From Haliclystus octoradiatus (taxonomy: Eukaryota; Cnidaria; Staurozoa; Stauromedusae; Haliclystidae): DNA of 64,000 nt. Below, one piece after another: positions 23,101 to 38,100 of the stretch. Made by a program: the position numbers and the translations under genes. Under the pieces are notes generated by a model that was given only the letters and a program-made list of their open reading frames with translations, did no database searches and was not told the origin of the DNA. The stretch is from positions 9,410,650 through 9,474,649 of the forward strand of contig OU744448.1 of NCBI GenBank assembly GCA_916610825.1, in the 5' to 3' direction. Each line of letters starts with the position of its first letter. Within the stretch, counting starts at the first letter, position 1.

Positions 23101-26100
23101 TTTGTACTCAATTTTAAAAGGGGAGACGAAGTTGTCCCTTGTATGCAGTGTATATGATTTGTAAAACGTAATTCAAGTTGACAATTGTCAGTCTAACATG
23201 ATAATTGTCTTACCTGTCGCTGGTAGGTAACAAGTAAATCCGTTCCCAATCATAGCACTGACACATTGACATGTATAAGAGAATTTTATGTTCTGACATG
23301 TTGCATTAGGTGAGCATGTATTGTTCATAGTCAAGCATTCATTCAAATCTAATTGAAAACAGGATTATAACAGGATAATAATATATATACAATAATATAC
23401 AACGGAATAATACTGAAGGCACTGGATACTATATAGGAGACCACATGACATGTAATATAGCATGTAAAAGAAGATAACCCAGTTTAGCTAAGTTCTAATA
23501 GTAAAAATTGAATAGATCATTCTGGTTGACGTTAAATCTAAGATCACCTAATTTCATTGATTTCATTTTTGGGGGATTTTCAAAATCAATGCAAGAGCTA
23601 TGGGCCCAAAAGTTGAATCTTACTATGATTGGTTAAGAGAACAATAATCGCAATGAGATCACAGTATAATGTGTATTTTGTGTTTGCTGTGGTATTTCGC
23701 GATTATCTAAGCGATTTAGAACGAAAACAGTCACATATAGCATATCATGTGAAAGATACCGAACAGCCTTTATTTTTTCGAATTTACCCTTTGCTTTGCG
23801 TACCGAAAGAAAATGTCATTTTCCGCACCTATCTCGTTTTGCTTTTTTGGGCCGATATGCTACAGAAATGCTTCGTTGCGACGTCAGTAGGTTAGGGTAT
23901 TTGGCAAAGTGGATGATTTTTCAAATAATCTAAGCTAATCATACGATTTCCCATTCCTATCTTGATTCTGATTACATTTGGATCACAAGTCTTTACGATG
24001 GAAGATACAAATTTAATTCGTCCCGTGAGTTCTATCATGTAGTCTTCATACTTCTTCAAATCCAATTCTACCCTACCAAAGAACATCATTTTAAAGACGT
24101 TCGAATATTGAACGACATTGTGTGCGGGAGTTCACTCCTGGGACAATAGTTCTTGACTAGCCATCGCCACATCAACATATCGCTTGAGCTCAACATCCGT
24201 CGCCTTTGAGTTAAGAATTTTATAGAATTAGCTCTTAGTTTAGAAGTATTTGCGTAACATGATTTTGGTGTTACTGTTCTTTATTACCTCGTTTATATAA
24301 CATAAGATTGATAATGCTATTATTTCGCTTCTGTCAACGGCTAGCATGATGATTTTGTCGTCTCCTAAATTGATTTGTGTAAAGGAATTTGATATACAGT
24401 CCTCTTAATAGCACATTCGTTCACGTTCTTCTTTCAGGCAGCAATTAGGGATGTTAAGTTATCACAGGAAGCGTTCACATTTTAGACAATACACAACTGT
24501 TTATCTCACCGTCAGCATGTACTTTTAAGGGATCAACCTGAATAAACAAGGTTTCGTTTTTATCTGTCAAAGTATAACCAATCTTTTCCATGATGTTAGT
24601 TAATGAAGATGAAGTTTCCGAAAGATTTCCAGGAAATGATCCATTCAAATTTATTGACACTGTTACGTTTGGGTAACTAGAATAGAAATGAAAATATAAC
24701 AATATGAGCATCGTCATTAACCGGTATAAAAATCAATTCAGTAATAAATTTTGCAAAACAAACAAACTGACTGCCAGTATTCAAATGGAATATAGACTGA
24801 CTGCATTATTTTTCCTACAAATGGTTGTTACCATTGAGTATTGTATATTTAACCAAAACGCATTCAAGGCCATGCTCATTGGTTAATAAAGAAAAATAAT
24901 GACCAAAGATAAACATCAATAGATTGGATACCCCAGTCAGGGTATGTTTAAAGGAGAAACATTGACAGGCGGTGGCTACGGGCTCAACTTGAATTAAGCT
25001 TAGCCTAAATTCAACGATCAATGTTAGTCATTGTTTCGGCATAGCTTCAAATTTCAAGCTTCAGCATGGTTTCAGGCAGAGAAACAATACGTACGACAAT
25101 ACGAACGTAACTCTCTAAACGTAACTGTTCATGTTTACCCCCTTCAAATGCAGATTGAAATTATTAAGCCACAATGATAAAAACTAAGTTGGAATTGACG
25201 GATTGCATGAATATCAACAACTTACCTTACTGCAATTATATCGGAAGACAGGAACTGTTTTGATATCGATTCATCTTGATATATAATTGCTTCAAACTGA
25301 AAAAATAATGTTGCAGCAATAGAATCATGTAGCTAGGTGTAACTATATCTGATCTCCGTGTCTAACAGAAAGCAACAATCACAGTAATACTCTGTGCAAC
25401 AAAACGGGAGTAAGGATTTTTCCGAGACTCAGTTTTTATAGATTAGTCGCATGCAAGTTAAAAAAAAAAACATTTAAATGAACTGCGGAGATTTCTAAAT
25501 ATAATTGGTACAGAGGAAACTGTGTTAAATAAAGTTTGAAGGGGCAAAATTGACCGGCGACTGCTGCGAGCTCAAGTTGAATTTATGCTTAGCGTAATTC
25601 AACCGTATCGCTTTGAAACTATTGTTATACGCGAGCCTAATTTGTTATGAATTCATGTCAGTAATGAACGTTGCGTTGTAAATAATAAACATGCACGTGA
25701 TCATATAGGTGCGTAGTGCCTCCTGGTCATTTTTGCTCCTTTAATTCAAATAATATTATAAGTTTTACTCATGGCTTGATGGCTTTATTGTAATTCAAAA
25801 TACGTGAGCACAGTTTGCATCAATGAGATGACGGTATATTGTAATAAGGGCGTTTACATTCCGAGTATATAGCTCTACAATTTTCTTGAACTTATGGCAA
25901 TCCTCTGTGAAAAGTCTTTTAATCGATCGAGTTTGATTTTTGAATCGTAAAGTGTATAATTAATCTGAGGGTCCTATAAATTGCCTAAATTTCCTACGAT
26001 AAATATGGATTTGCTTGATATAGGGAAATTAATCTTACTCTCCAAGCATGATTGCAAGCCAATTTGATCTGAGAAAGTTTTATAAATTCAACATAACCTT

Positions 26101-29100
26101 AGATAGGTTCTGAATTTGTTGAATTACCTTGAACCCTTACTAAACATGAACATGCATTAGTTATCCCTGTGTTTATATCAAATAGAAGCTCAAATCATTT
26201 GTCAAATGGTTTAAAAACTCACTGATGATATCACAGCAAATTTAAATTGTCTATACTGCTGTGGTGTCTCATCTTGAAGTTGTGCAAACGCTTTCTCGTT
26301 CATCATACGATTCTTGTAGAAAAGCCGATCTAGTTTGATATTTACTTGGATTCTTGAGATATCTACAAAGGAAGTATAATTAATGGAAAATCAAAATTAT
26401 GGAAAATCCTGAATTAAAATAATATACTATTAGAACTGTAGACAAGAAAATTTGCATTAAGTTGCAAGTGGATGTCAATTAATATTGTATAACAATGTGA
26501 AGACACTTAAGAGTAGAAACGTTAAAAGAAGTTCATGCTTCATTATCTTTATTTGGCTTGGTCTCTCAGCCACTGTCAATTCGATGTATGAATGCAGCCA
26601 TTGATAAATATGGAGTCTTACGTTCTTCGCATCGTTCACCTGTGTGACCAGATAAACACAGACATACATCAAACAATCCAATACTGGAGCAAACACCACC
26701 TGAAGAACAAGGTACTCTGCAAGGCGCTACTGTGACAGAAGTGGTTGATGGCATATCTATAATAGAAAGCAGTCAGTGATGCTTGAGGACATAATGTATC
26801 ATTTCTGAATATTCCTTTTTTAAAACTGGTGACTATTTGAAAGTTAAAATCATTCAGTTTGTGCTTCAATTTTGATGTAAATTTGTGATTCTCAATTTGA
26901 GCATTATATAAGATTAATTTGAATAAAGAATAAATCATACTTGCAAATAAATTTGCTGTGACAATGCAAATGTCATATAGATGTAAATATATGTAATTAA
27001 CTTGTTTACTTATCCGGTAAATGAGTTATGTATTATTCATGCTTCTGATACTTGAATTGGGCTTATACAGTAGTGTCATTACTAGATCGGGTACTAGATA
27101 TTGCTTGATAATGCTAATTGCCTTGTGGAATCATATAGTTTTGTCCTTGTTTATCACGGGATGTTCAATGATAAGCTATAAATGGGGTACTGCTAAACTT
27201 AATCTAATTTTGTTCAACTGTAGTCTGCGTGCAAACTAAAAATGTTTCTTATGAAAAGTGTGACGTATGCGTAGCGGACCCAACAAAGCTGTTTTGCTGA
27301 TATTGCTTTAGATTGATGTCGACTTATGAAACCTTAATTTCCTGTCTCAGTTGTGTGAGTGACGATCACGTTTACATGATAAAATTTATAAAATTATAAT
27401 AAAACCCCAAACATTGCATTTGAATCATTCAATAGCTTCTCCACGTTCGCACGTACAAAATACTTGCAGCTTTCCCGGCAGCTTCAAATAAAAGACTGTG
27501 TGATTGGAAAATGGAAAGAGCATGTGTGATTTCACCGAGCGATCATGATTGATTGGGGGAGATCCACGGGAAGATCCCTCGCAAACAATAGCAGCGATGA
27601 CGTAAAGCCACAAAATGAAAATATACATTTTGCTTTGATACGAAGAGTACAAAACGAAAATGAAATAGCAAGCCAAATAAAAACACAGATCATAAAACGG
27701 TGATTCGAATGATACTACTTTCGAACATTGTGATAGAGAATTGAGAGAGTTATTAGGGTGCATACGTTTGAAGTGACTCTCTTTTATATTGTCTATAACC
27801 CGAAAAAGAGTTGGTAACTTTTGGTCGATGTTATAAAATACCAATGTTATGGCTATATTTGAAAATCTTCTGTTGAATTTGGACAGAGATACTCCTACTC
27901 GCTCACCAACAACTGTTCTATTAGTTATCCGAACGTTTGAAAAGGATTGATACAAAAAACCACTTGAAAATAAATCATGAGTTGTCAAAAGCTTCCTTGG
28001 AGTTTCCGTTATCTGGTTGAGCTATAACTTGAAAAGTCCAGTTAATTTCAACATTACTTGCATGGTTTTAAAAACAAATTTAATTAGTTTTCAATTAATG
28101 TGCTGTATATTTTCACATCCTTGAAATCTGTTGAGATTGCCGATTGGATTTGGAAGTGTTCCGATGTTTTTTTATTACATGATTGATATACCAACAATCC
28201 CATTGGCTGACATTGAATCAAAATCACGTGATCAAAGCTAGCCAATATGATTGAGCTACTGCTTTTGCAAGTCTAGTGCAGTGTCAGAAAAGTAACTTTG
28301 TAGGGTGAGCTACACTACGCCACGATAACTTCAGTAAAGTATGAATGATCCATTTCATTCCAGAGATCTCTATAATTGCTGAATCATCAAACCATGAGTT
28401 CAGAAATGGGTAATGACGTATTAATTATAATATATGAACTTACCCACAGCAGGAGATGATGGTGTCATTTCTAAACTGAAATGTTGGGAGCTTGAAATAT
28501 CAATGGAGGTAGGGAAAATTGTAGATGTTAATAAACCTTGAAAGAAATAGCAAACCATTTTACGGTTATATATAATAGTATATAAAAACACATTTTATGC
28601 AACAAATTAATTAGAAATTGGCACATTGTTTGGCATGAGCTTTTGCTTAGCGCAGAAAAGGGAACGTATAAGTAAGGAGAAAAGGAGAAGACATCACAAA
28701 TCACGAGCCACAGTGGTAAGTGATTTTTCTCCTTGGGTAATTAGGCAAATCTGTTTTTGTCAGACGTATATTGTTCATGTTTGAAACAGTATAGTGAATT
28801 GCGATAAAAGATACGTAACATTAAATGAAGTCTTGCGAAATTAAACTGCGTTGCTTTTGTTCACTTTCTTTTGCGTTGAAGAAATTTTTAATGTTTTGAA
28901 GAATCCTTGCCGAAGACATTTTCTTTGTCAAGGGCTCCTTGATGAAGCCAAAGGCTGATTTGCCCTGGATGCAGGCCGCAAGCCGAAAGCTTGATATATA
29001 TAAAAATGCACTGATATGCGAGCAGTGAGCATTCTGAGTAATGTATTGAGTTAACTTCTATGGTTGTAGAAATGTATTAAATCTTACTTTCCAAAGATGA

Positions 29101-32100
29101 TGTTCCAAAATGATAAAAACCCAATGTGGCTGGAAATGTTGAAACTGAAAACGTTGAAACACTGCCAGTGATCGGAGTACCTAAATGTAAAATCAAGCAA
29201 ACAAAGATCATGTAAAAACTCTAGCCTGGCGTCTGAATAAATGACGAATGCTTGTCCAAGATAATTCAACATTCAGACTAATAGTAATGATATTAATAAC
29301 AATTAATATACCTTACTAGTAATGGTCATTCTCGGGGTCATTCTCCAACGTTGCTGAGTTAATCTTGTCTGTTTTAATTTTACAGGAACTAACTTGTTGA
29401 TAGGGTGTTATTTTAAATGTTGAAAGCAAAACACAAGGCCAAAATCAATTTTTAGCTGGAAAGTAGCACAAATGTTTATAAGTATATACGTTTGTGTGTT
29501 GTTGTTGTTTGATATCAAAAGTAACAAGTATGCTTTCTTCCACTCGTTATATAAAGCAAATCAAAAATCTAAGCCTGTCCTAGCCACGAATGAAAACATC
29601 GATTCTAATGATATATAATTCAAACTTATTGTTTGAAAACTGGTTAAGAAAACAGAAGAAAACTGGACCGCACACACCCACCACTGTATAGACGATAAAT
29701 TGTAAAACTATGAGTTTATCGAGCAAGTTTTCAGAACAAGATCAACGACTTTTGAGCTCTTATTGAAAACCAGATTGAATTAAAATTATATACTCCTTCA
29801 CTCTGTAGAGCCTCAGTTTCCAGCATATATACCAAGGAGCCTCTGTCTGACACTCTGTCACTATGCTACAATAAAACTACGGCAGAACTTTTTTCATGCA
29901 TTTCCAAAATAAGCTGTGAAATCATTGTACCTCTTATTGACACTAGTACTTGATTGGATGATGTAGAATTTGCTTCATTAGTTGCTATACAGCGATAAAC
30001 ACCATCATCGTCTGTTGACAAGGAAATCAAACGCAGAATATCTCCATCAGAAGGAAATAATATACCATTTTTATTCCATTTTATAATAGGCTGTGGATAT
30101 CCATTTGTTGAACAGTGCAATACTAATGAGTCTCGATACTGTACGGTGACCACAGCAGATGAATTAATACGAGGCTGATCGAGATCTGAAAAAAGTAAAG
30201 AAGCAAATGATGAATCAGCCATGTTTGCTGTTATTTAGAAATTTTAGTCCGAATTGTAGCCTTGTAAATTGGCAAGAATTTGAATAATATTAAAGCAATA
30301 TTGTTAAGGGTCTGCAGTGCTTTAAGTTTTGCTAAATATTGACAACAGATTTTATTAGGCTTGGTTATTGCTATATTTTCTAAGCAAACTCTATAAATAG
30401 CTGTAAACAACAGTGGTTTTCCTTGTTGTTTTCTTTGGAAAATAATATAAAGATTCAGAACGGCTCCGTTTCCCTATACTGTTTGAATCTTAATCACGAG
30501 CTCTGAAATAAACAAATTTGAATATGATATGTAATCACTTACAATGGAGGTCAAATCCAAGAAATTCAAATGTTCTTCTATTTTTGGGGGAATTATTACA
30601 TGATATTATGACAACTGGGATTTGGATGACTACTTTAGTTAATCAATTACGTACATATAGCATTCACGTCAAACGGTTGAGCATTTTTCTCTCCAGCCGA
30701 ATTCTTAGCGGAACAAAGATATTTTCCACTTTGTGATCTTTTCAAAGGTTTCAAATACAAGACACTAGCTAACGAGACAATATTGTTCTGTGGATTCACC
30801 CATTGGACCGAGGCACTGGGTACTGCATTGATTTCACAGAGTATTGTGATAGCATCTCCTTCGCGGTACGGCATAGATGAAATTGATCGAACAAGAGGGT
30901 CATCAATATCTACAAGAAACAACACAGCCTCACAACACAAGAAAAAATATGCGTGGGTCTGAATTTTCTAGGTGCAGTCACGCAGCCAATATTGACACAG
31001 AGATGTAAAGTCTTGGTATAGCACCAAAGACTTCCAGTTCGGCCCTCAAACCCAGTAACGTGGGTAACTCATTGCTAGTAACGAATATAGGAACATGTTG
31101 GATGAGTAATTAGATATGAAAGAGGCTTGAAAAGTCACGAGCCATCAGGCGGGTGATTTTGGCCTCTAGTTGTCACAATCACATAGCACCCTGTTGCTAT
31201 TTTGTTGCGTTTGGAGGGAGGTTTGGAGGTTTAAGCTAAAAGCCGTAGTTTTACGATTTTCCGTAGCCTGACACAAACATCAACAACAACCAATCAGCGA
31301 TCAGTTTCACATTCGATGATTTTATAAACTGATTGATGATGATATTGACCATCGGCTGTTGATGTCTGTACCAGTAATCTGTATATATTAATATTCAGAA
31401 TGATGACAGAGCTAGATCGTTAAAGAGAAAATTAATAGTACGTCATTGTAAGTTCAGGGTAATTAAATTGGCTGTAAGACTAGCACAGTAAGGTAATCGG
31501 ACAAAATTGATTCTTAATAGTCAGAAATTTAATTGAACAAACCTATCAATTATGTGTAAGAATGTTGTGACTATTCAAATATTTGTGTAACTTACATTCA
31601 ACTGTCACACTTGTGTCCCTAGATTGTTTTTCACCATTTGAATTTTCTGCCATACATTTATACAAACCCGACTCGTTCCTCTTGGCATCATTAAATTGAA
31701 GCATTTTACTATTACGGATAATTATTTTGCCATTCTTTAACCAATTAATTGTAACTGTTGGATAACCAGTAACGGAGCATATTAACAATGCTGATTTACC
31801 CTCCAGGATGTTGAGTGATGAACCATTAGAAATTATGGGTATAGATAGATCTAATAAAATCAATAGATAATAATGTGATTTACATAAACAATGAATGATA
31901 TCCACAATTGAGTCGTCATACATTCTTCAATTATTGGAGAAAAATAAAGTAAAATGTATATCTTAACCTATAATTAACAATTATCGAATAAGATGAGCAC
32001 GACAGTGAGAGTTATCAGTCCGAGGTGACACGCGCTGAGGCCCGATAAATTCTCAGTGTCATGCGATTTTGATAATTGTTTTATTATTAACCCATACCCT

Positions 32101-35100
32101 TATTAATCCCATGAAATATTCAAGAACAACTGCGTTTTGGCAAATATTACGAACTCATCGCAAAAAGTTTGTTTAAATATGACTTCATAATTTACAGACT
32201 TTGACACTATTGATTTGATTAGGGGAAGACTTGAACTTCTAATTTCGTAAAATTATAATCATAAAATTATGTTATACCTAACAGAGTGGGTAACATTTGC
32301 TAGTACTATAACATATAAAATAATAGTACTATATTAGTAATAATGATAATAATATACAAGCCGTTTAAGAGAGTGCTCGATACAGTGACGTAGAGCTATT
32401 ATAAATGAAACAGATTAGTCAAGTTTTACTGGGTTTTATTGACTCTGAGTTTCGCGCTTATGCGCTCTTCAGATGGGATACATTTTATGAGAATAGATTC
32501 TTCCTGAAGAGCGCAGAAGCGCGAAACTCTGCAGATTCACGGTAATACTTGATTGATATTTTTTTCATTACTATATATACATTACTGAGTTTTCCCATAC
32601 ATCCATGCATTCAATTAGCACAATTTATTATACAACAGCTCGTTACATTTCAACTATTAATGTGAGGCTTGGAGTCTTTTTGATAATCAAACTGATTGAT
32701 GCATATAAATGCTTTAAATACTTTGATGTAACTTACTTACATTCAATCGTTAGTTCCAAAGGCGAGGATATTTTGGTTGTCAGCTTAGTACTTGTCTCAC
32801 ATTGATATTCACCACTGTCTGCTAATTTCAAGTTTTCGAGTTTCAAAATAGCTGAATCTCTCATAATGTAAATCTTTTCTTTCAGCCAATTGATTCTAAC
32901 AGAAACAGAAGAAGATAAGGAACCAACGACCTCGCATGAAAGTGTGAGGGAGTCCCCTTGTTTTCTTGAAATTGACGAAGTGGCATTGATACGAGGTACA
33001 TCGATATCTGCAAGGCATGTTAATTTCAAATTTCAGTATAAGAATGTATGACACGTTTGGAAATAAAATCTTAAATAAAATCATCAAGTCATGTTCAATC
33101 TTTTACAGATTCCTTTCCAAAGGAGAGTTTCCGCGTTTGTGGGGTGAGTTGAGCAGTGTACATTATTTGAGGTTATTGATCACTCAAAATGAACACGAGT
33201 CATGTTTGGCAGATTTGTTACCATGTGATTTCCAGCTATGTCATTACTACTCAAAACCAGAGCCATCTATTTACAAGAGTTGGGACACTTCTGCAATTTT
33301 TGTATCTTTTTGCCTGGACCCGAGCATGTTTTTAACAGTGCGCATGTGCAGGAGAATGTTGTGTGTTTTATCAGCCATATTGTATTGTATTTTTTCGCGC
33401 GTTTCACTTGAAATGATTGAGAAACTGTTTTCAAAAGAACAAAGATGGCATCCAAAAATCAGTGCCCCAACTCTTGTAAATAGATGGCTCTGCCCAAAAC
33501 ATTTCATGGAAAACATTGAAATTATATGGGTTTTCGTTGCTAGGTCGGGTATAGCCCACACCCGCACTGTATATACCTGACAGTTGTTACTCAACAGATC
33601 AACTGTTGAAAAAAAATACAAATAAAACGGTTTTCAGACAAGACATTTACATTTGCTCTGTAATTGAAGTTCAACTAGCAAAAATACGATAAAAGCAGCA
33701 TCTTGGGAATCGGGATATTAATGAAAATATTGCAAATTAATAATTTAAACACTTCAAAAGTTTGTAAAACTCTGAAATTTGGACTCTTTGCGTTCTGGTT
33801 TTGATATTTTGCAATGATATGATGTTTTAATAAAACCTGATGACCCATGAAATGAGAAAAAATCATTGTTGTATAGCAAAATTGATTTGCAACAATTTAA
33901 ATTCCACACAAAGACTTGAATGAAATGTTACTTGATTATTTAAATGATTACATCAAATGATTTTGTAATACAACGAAAATGATTCGAATACTCTGATTGG
34001 TTTAGAGTTCGCCAAATCACCATAGCAAAACTACGTTCGAAAACACAATCGATCTTGCAATTCGAACTTTATATCACAAATGAGAATTTCCAATTTTATC
34101 AGTAGTTTTCAAAAGCTCTTCGTTAGCAAGAAAGTCAATTAAATGCTTATAAAAGTAGTGCCAGTTATAATACAAACAAATTGGCGCATAGTTTCCTATG
34201 AGCTATTGATATTTGGCTGACTTGAGTCACTTCAGGAGAATACTCAAAGACGAAAATTACTCGCCGAAGCGCTTCTACTTTTTTGATGCTTTCTCGTTTT
34301 TTCCTTACGTGCCTCTTGTGCGCCAAATATCAATAGCTCATAGGAAACTGTGCGCCAATTGCTCAATAGTGACTATATCACTCGGCTTTTTCAAATCAGC
34401 CATATTGGTGCTGCTTAACAATATATACCAGGGTCACAGTCTTTTCAAAATACACCACCGGGATTATCAATCTTTTCTTTAAATAATTCTCAAGGGAATC
34501 ATTATGCACCTGTGAAAAAGATCTGTTGTTCGTGGGTCATCGAATTTTAGATTCATTCGTTCTCAAACAACAACCGAGAAATCCATATCGTAATCATTTA
34601 ATTATATGTTATCATATGATTATTATAAACTGATTAATTATGAATAATTTTCAAGACATGCTTCTATGTTCCATATACACTTACATGTAACAATGAGTTT
34701 TGAGCTGGTGGTTGTCACATCCTCAAGCCCACAACTATCTTTGACTGAACACTCAATCAAGCTATTATTCAATTCTCGAGTAACATTTCTCACTTGATAA
34801 TTTGATACATTAGATCCAGTTTTAATAACATTTCCATTTAATTTCCAGGTGAAAATCGGAAAACGATAATGTGAGATTTGACTGCAAACAATCTCGGTGT
34901 TATCATGCTCTTCGACTAACACATTGCTTCCTTGTCCAATAACTGGCGTAGAATGAATATCTGGAAATAAATTAAGATTCCTCTCGATATCTATTATGAA
35001 ATTACTGTAACTGATGATGACATCTGCATGACAATAAAAAACTATTCTTAAATCGGTATACCTGCTCTGCGCTGTACTATTAAACCATGATAATTATTAT

Positions 35101-38100
35101 GTATTCATATTAGTAATGATTCCACCAAAGATAATTCAATACAGTTTAACCATCAAGGCCTTTATTACGATTATCTTGACAGCTATAGAAGTTGGAATCG
35201 TTTTTCTAGAAAGCAATCTACCAGCTACTTACTTGCACATCCAAATAATTGAAATCTACCACATATCTTATTATTCCATGATCGAGGCTTTATAAAGATC
35301 GCAGATGCATTGATGAGTTGATCAAACCAGATATAGGTGACATCAAAGGGGTTGAAGACGCCAGCATAAATCTTTCAGTTGAAATATAAAGGTCAATAAA
35401 ATCATTTAAGAATCAGTTGAAAAAAACTCGAGTAACGATTGGTGGATTTGTACCATGGCAACCACTAAAAGCGTGCAGGTATAGGTCTATACCCGCACGT
35501 GTGCAGTTATAGACCTATACCTGCACGGTTTTGAAAATGGTGACAAGCTGCGACAGATGGAATATTTTTTCAGAATCAAATTAAATGTACACTCCGTAAT
35601 TAAATATTCAACTTGAGAAATTCAAAAAGTAACAACTTGGGACTTGCTATATTCGAATGTAACTCTTATTTTATTTTTAATATTGCACATATGTTTGAAA
35701 AACAATTATGTTGAAATCTCCCCGTCATATTTTGAAATGATATTCGTAAGAATTTCATTCCAATTGTATTTAATGAAAAATCAATGACCCATTAAATTAG
35801 AAAACAAATCATTGTTTTAGTGAAATTGATGATAGATAATTGATGTTCCAGACAAAGTTTATGCTACATGATTATTAAAATGATTATATCACTCTTTGTT
35901 CGTGGGCCATCGAAATTTAGACCCACTCGTTCTCTAACAACAAACTCGAAATCCATATCATAAACTCGGCGGCCTCGTTTACGATATGGATTTCTCGTTT
36001 GTTGTTAGTGAACTCGTGGCTCTAAATTCCGATAACCCACTCACAAGAGTGAAGTAATCCCTCAATAAATTCATAGTTTTGTTTCATGCTTCATATACAT
36101 ACTGATAAATGACTAATTTAACGCACAAGCTGATTTACTTGGGTGGGTTTATAGCCAAGTTCAAATCACGCTTCATTAATCAGTAGACACATGACTTCGT
36201 CAGGATGAATTACAACACAGTTATAATTAGATATAAACAGGTGTAGTAGATTGAGACGGTATTGCCCTACACCTAGTGATGTTAACTGCTCCTTATTTTG
36301 CATTCAGGTGCGATACTGCGGATCAATGTCAACAGATTTCATGGTAGATACTCGTCGATTGTCAATGTGCAACGATTCGCTGCAGTTACTCATAATCCAA
36401 ATCCCTCGGTACAATTCCATTCGCCATCCTTGCTTGATATTTTAGATAAAGTCAAGATTGAGTCCCGCTGAGTTGACCTTTGGGGGATTTGAACGACAGT
36501 AGATCAGATATGATAAGATCTGAAGCTCGGCTACTCTGTCATCTGAGCTAATCCTCCTATCAACAGGCGTCAGATGTCGAGCGATGTCAATCATGCTATG
36601 AATTCGTGATGACGTCAAAATGAAGCCGTTTGTTTGATGAGTGGCTGTAAGTAGTTTCCTATCGAAATATAGATTCTGCATGTGAGCTTTTTATAGAATT
36701 ATATGTTGCTATATTCAATCATGTATTGTGTCTTATTGAATCAACCCAGTTTTCGAAAAATGATTTGAATTATTATAAATTATAATTTATTTTTATCAGA
36801 AAAACATCCAATCATCTCAAGGAGATTTAAAGAATACAAATTCATAATATTCAATGTTTACTCACGTCTGTTGTATTTCTCAGTAATGTATTTTCAATAT
36901 AATCAACAGCAAATGATGTAATGAAGTTTTTACCATTCAAATTGGCTTGTATAGCAATACCACTAATTAATGTTTCTTTTACTAAGTCAAAGCGTATAAA
37001 TTGATTCATATCATTCACAGTTGTACACCACGAGCTACCAGAGTATAGGAAAGGTTTGATTTCACCGTTAGTTGAAGAGCTTGATGAAGATACTTTGGCT
37101 ATGGCACTGGAGATTGATAATTCATCGAAACATTCTATTAATGCAAACAAAGAAACAAGGTTCTTTCATTTACATCTGCATTAACATGCTTCAAATCATA
37201 TACCGTCAAGTCGCTGGATCTGCAAACTTCAAAAAGTCAGAAATGAACAGTAATATTGGCAAATTGATCTTTATGGAAATTATATGTAGCTGTTGAAAAT
37301 TTCGTAAGATCTCATGGTTGTGAAATTTTCAAACATGTATTTATAACATGCCTATATATAAATACGTCTGGTAATTGTACTTTGGATATGTAGAGGGACA
37401 AGGCTATTTTTGTTACCCGATGTTTGCCTTTTTATTTCCCGTTATTCGTGACTTTAATACCACATCTCTCGTGAGACAGTTAACTCACATACCCCATGTG
37501 GCATAGATTCCAAATCGTTGTTGGCTTTTCATTATATTGTACTATATATTGCTGAAATTCTTTTACCGTGAAGTTCGTTTCTTACTTTGTATCACACTTG
37601 CATTGACAATATAGTATAACATGAATGATCTCAACTTAAAACTTCTTAATTAAACATTTACAAACTACATGAACACACTTTCAAGTAAAATGAAATAGTG
37701 CAATCTATTAGATTCCATTAGAATATAAGGAAATTAAGTTTGGAAATGATCGAAAACGAGGTCAAAATTGGATGATAACGCTCAGAAACCTCGCTTCGCT
37801 CGCAGGAAAATTCTATATGCCAAATAGTTACATGATTAGATCCATATACCATTGTTTTGGGAAAACATTGGCCAAACATATTGTCAACTGCTAATCTTAG
37901 AAAAGTTTTCCTTTCTAACTCTTTTATTATCATAAATTCGCACTCACTTTTCACACTAGGCAATATTTTGAAATATATTTCTCATCCAACATTATAGATG
38001 TCTTTTTTAGGACACGTCGAGAGAGCACAGTCATATGCTCTATGGCCACTGTATTAGATCCTTCACTGCTTCTTTGTCAACTATGTTTGACCGTGATATA

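Noticed and set aside
23892-24089. Minus-strand frame of 65 codons with charged, coding-like residues
   Set aside because: No splice sites fit the receptor frame and no family was recognised. It lies next to a dispersed repeat and is probably transposon-derived or chance.
27629-27988. Upstream part of the 187-codon frame in the receptor intron
   Set aside because: It starts with TTG and has no internal ATG before 27,628; only the part from that ATG is kept as a weak candidate.
33017-33621. Overlapping frames of 187 and 116 codons
   Set aside because: They cross the hAT-like element and its flanks on both strands and resemble no protein.
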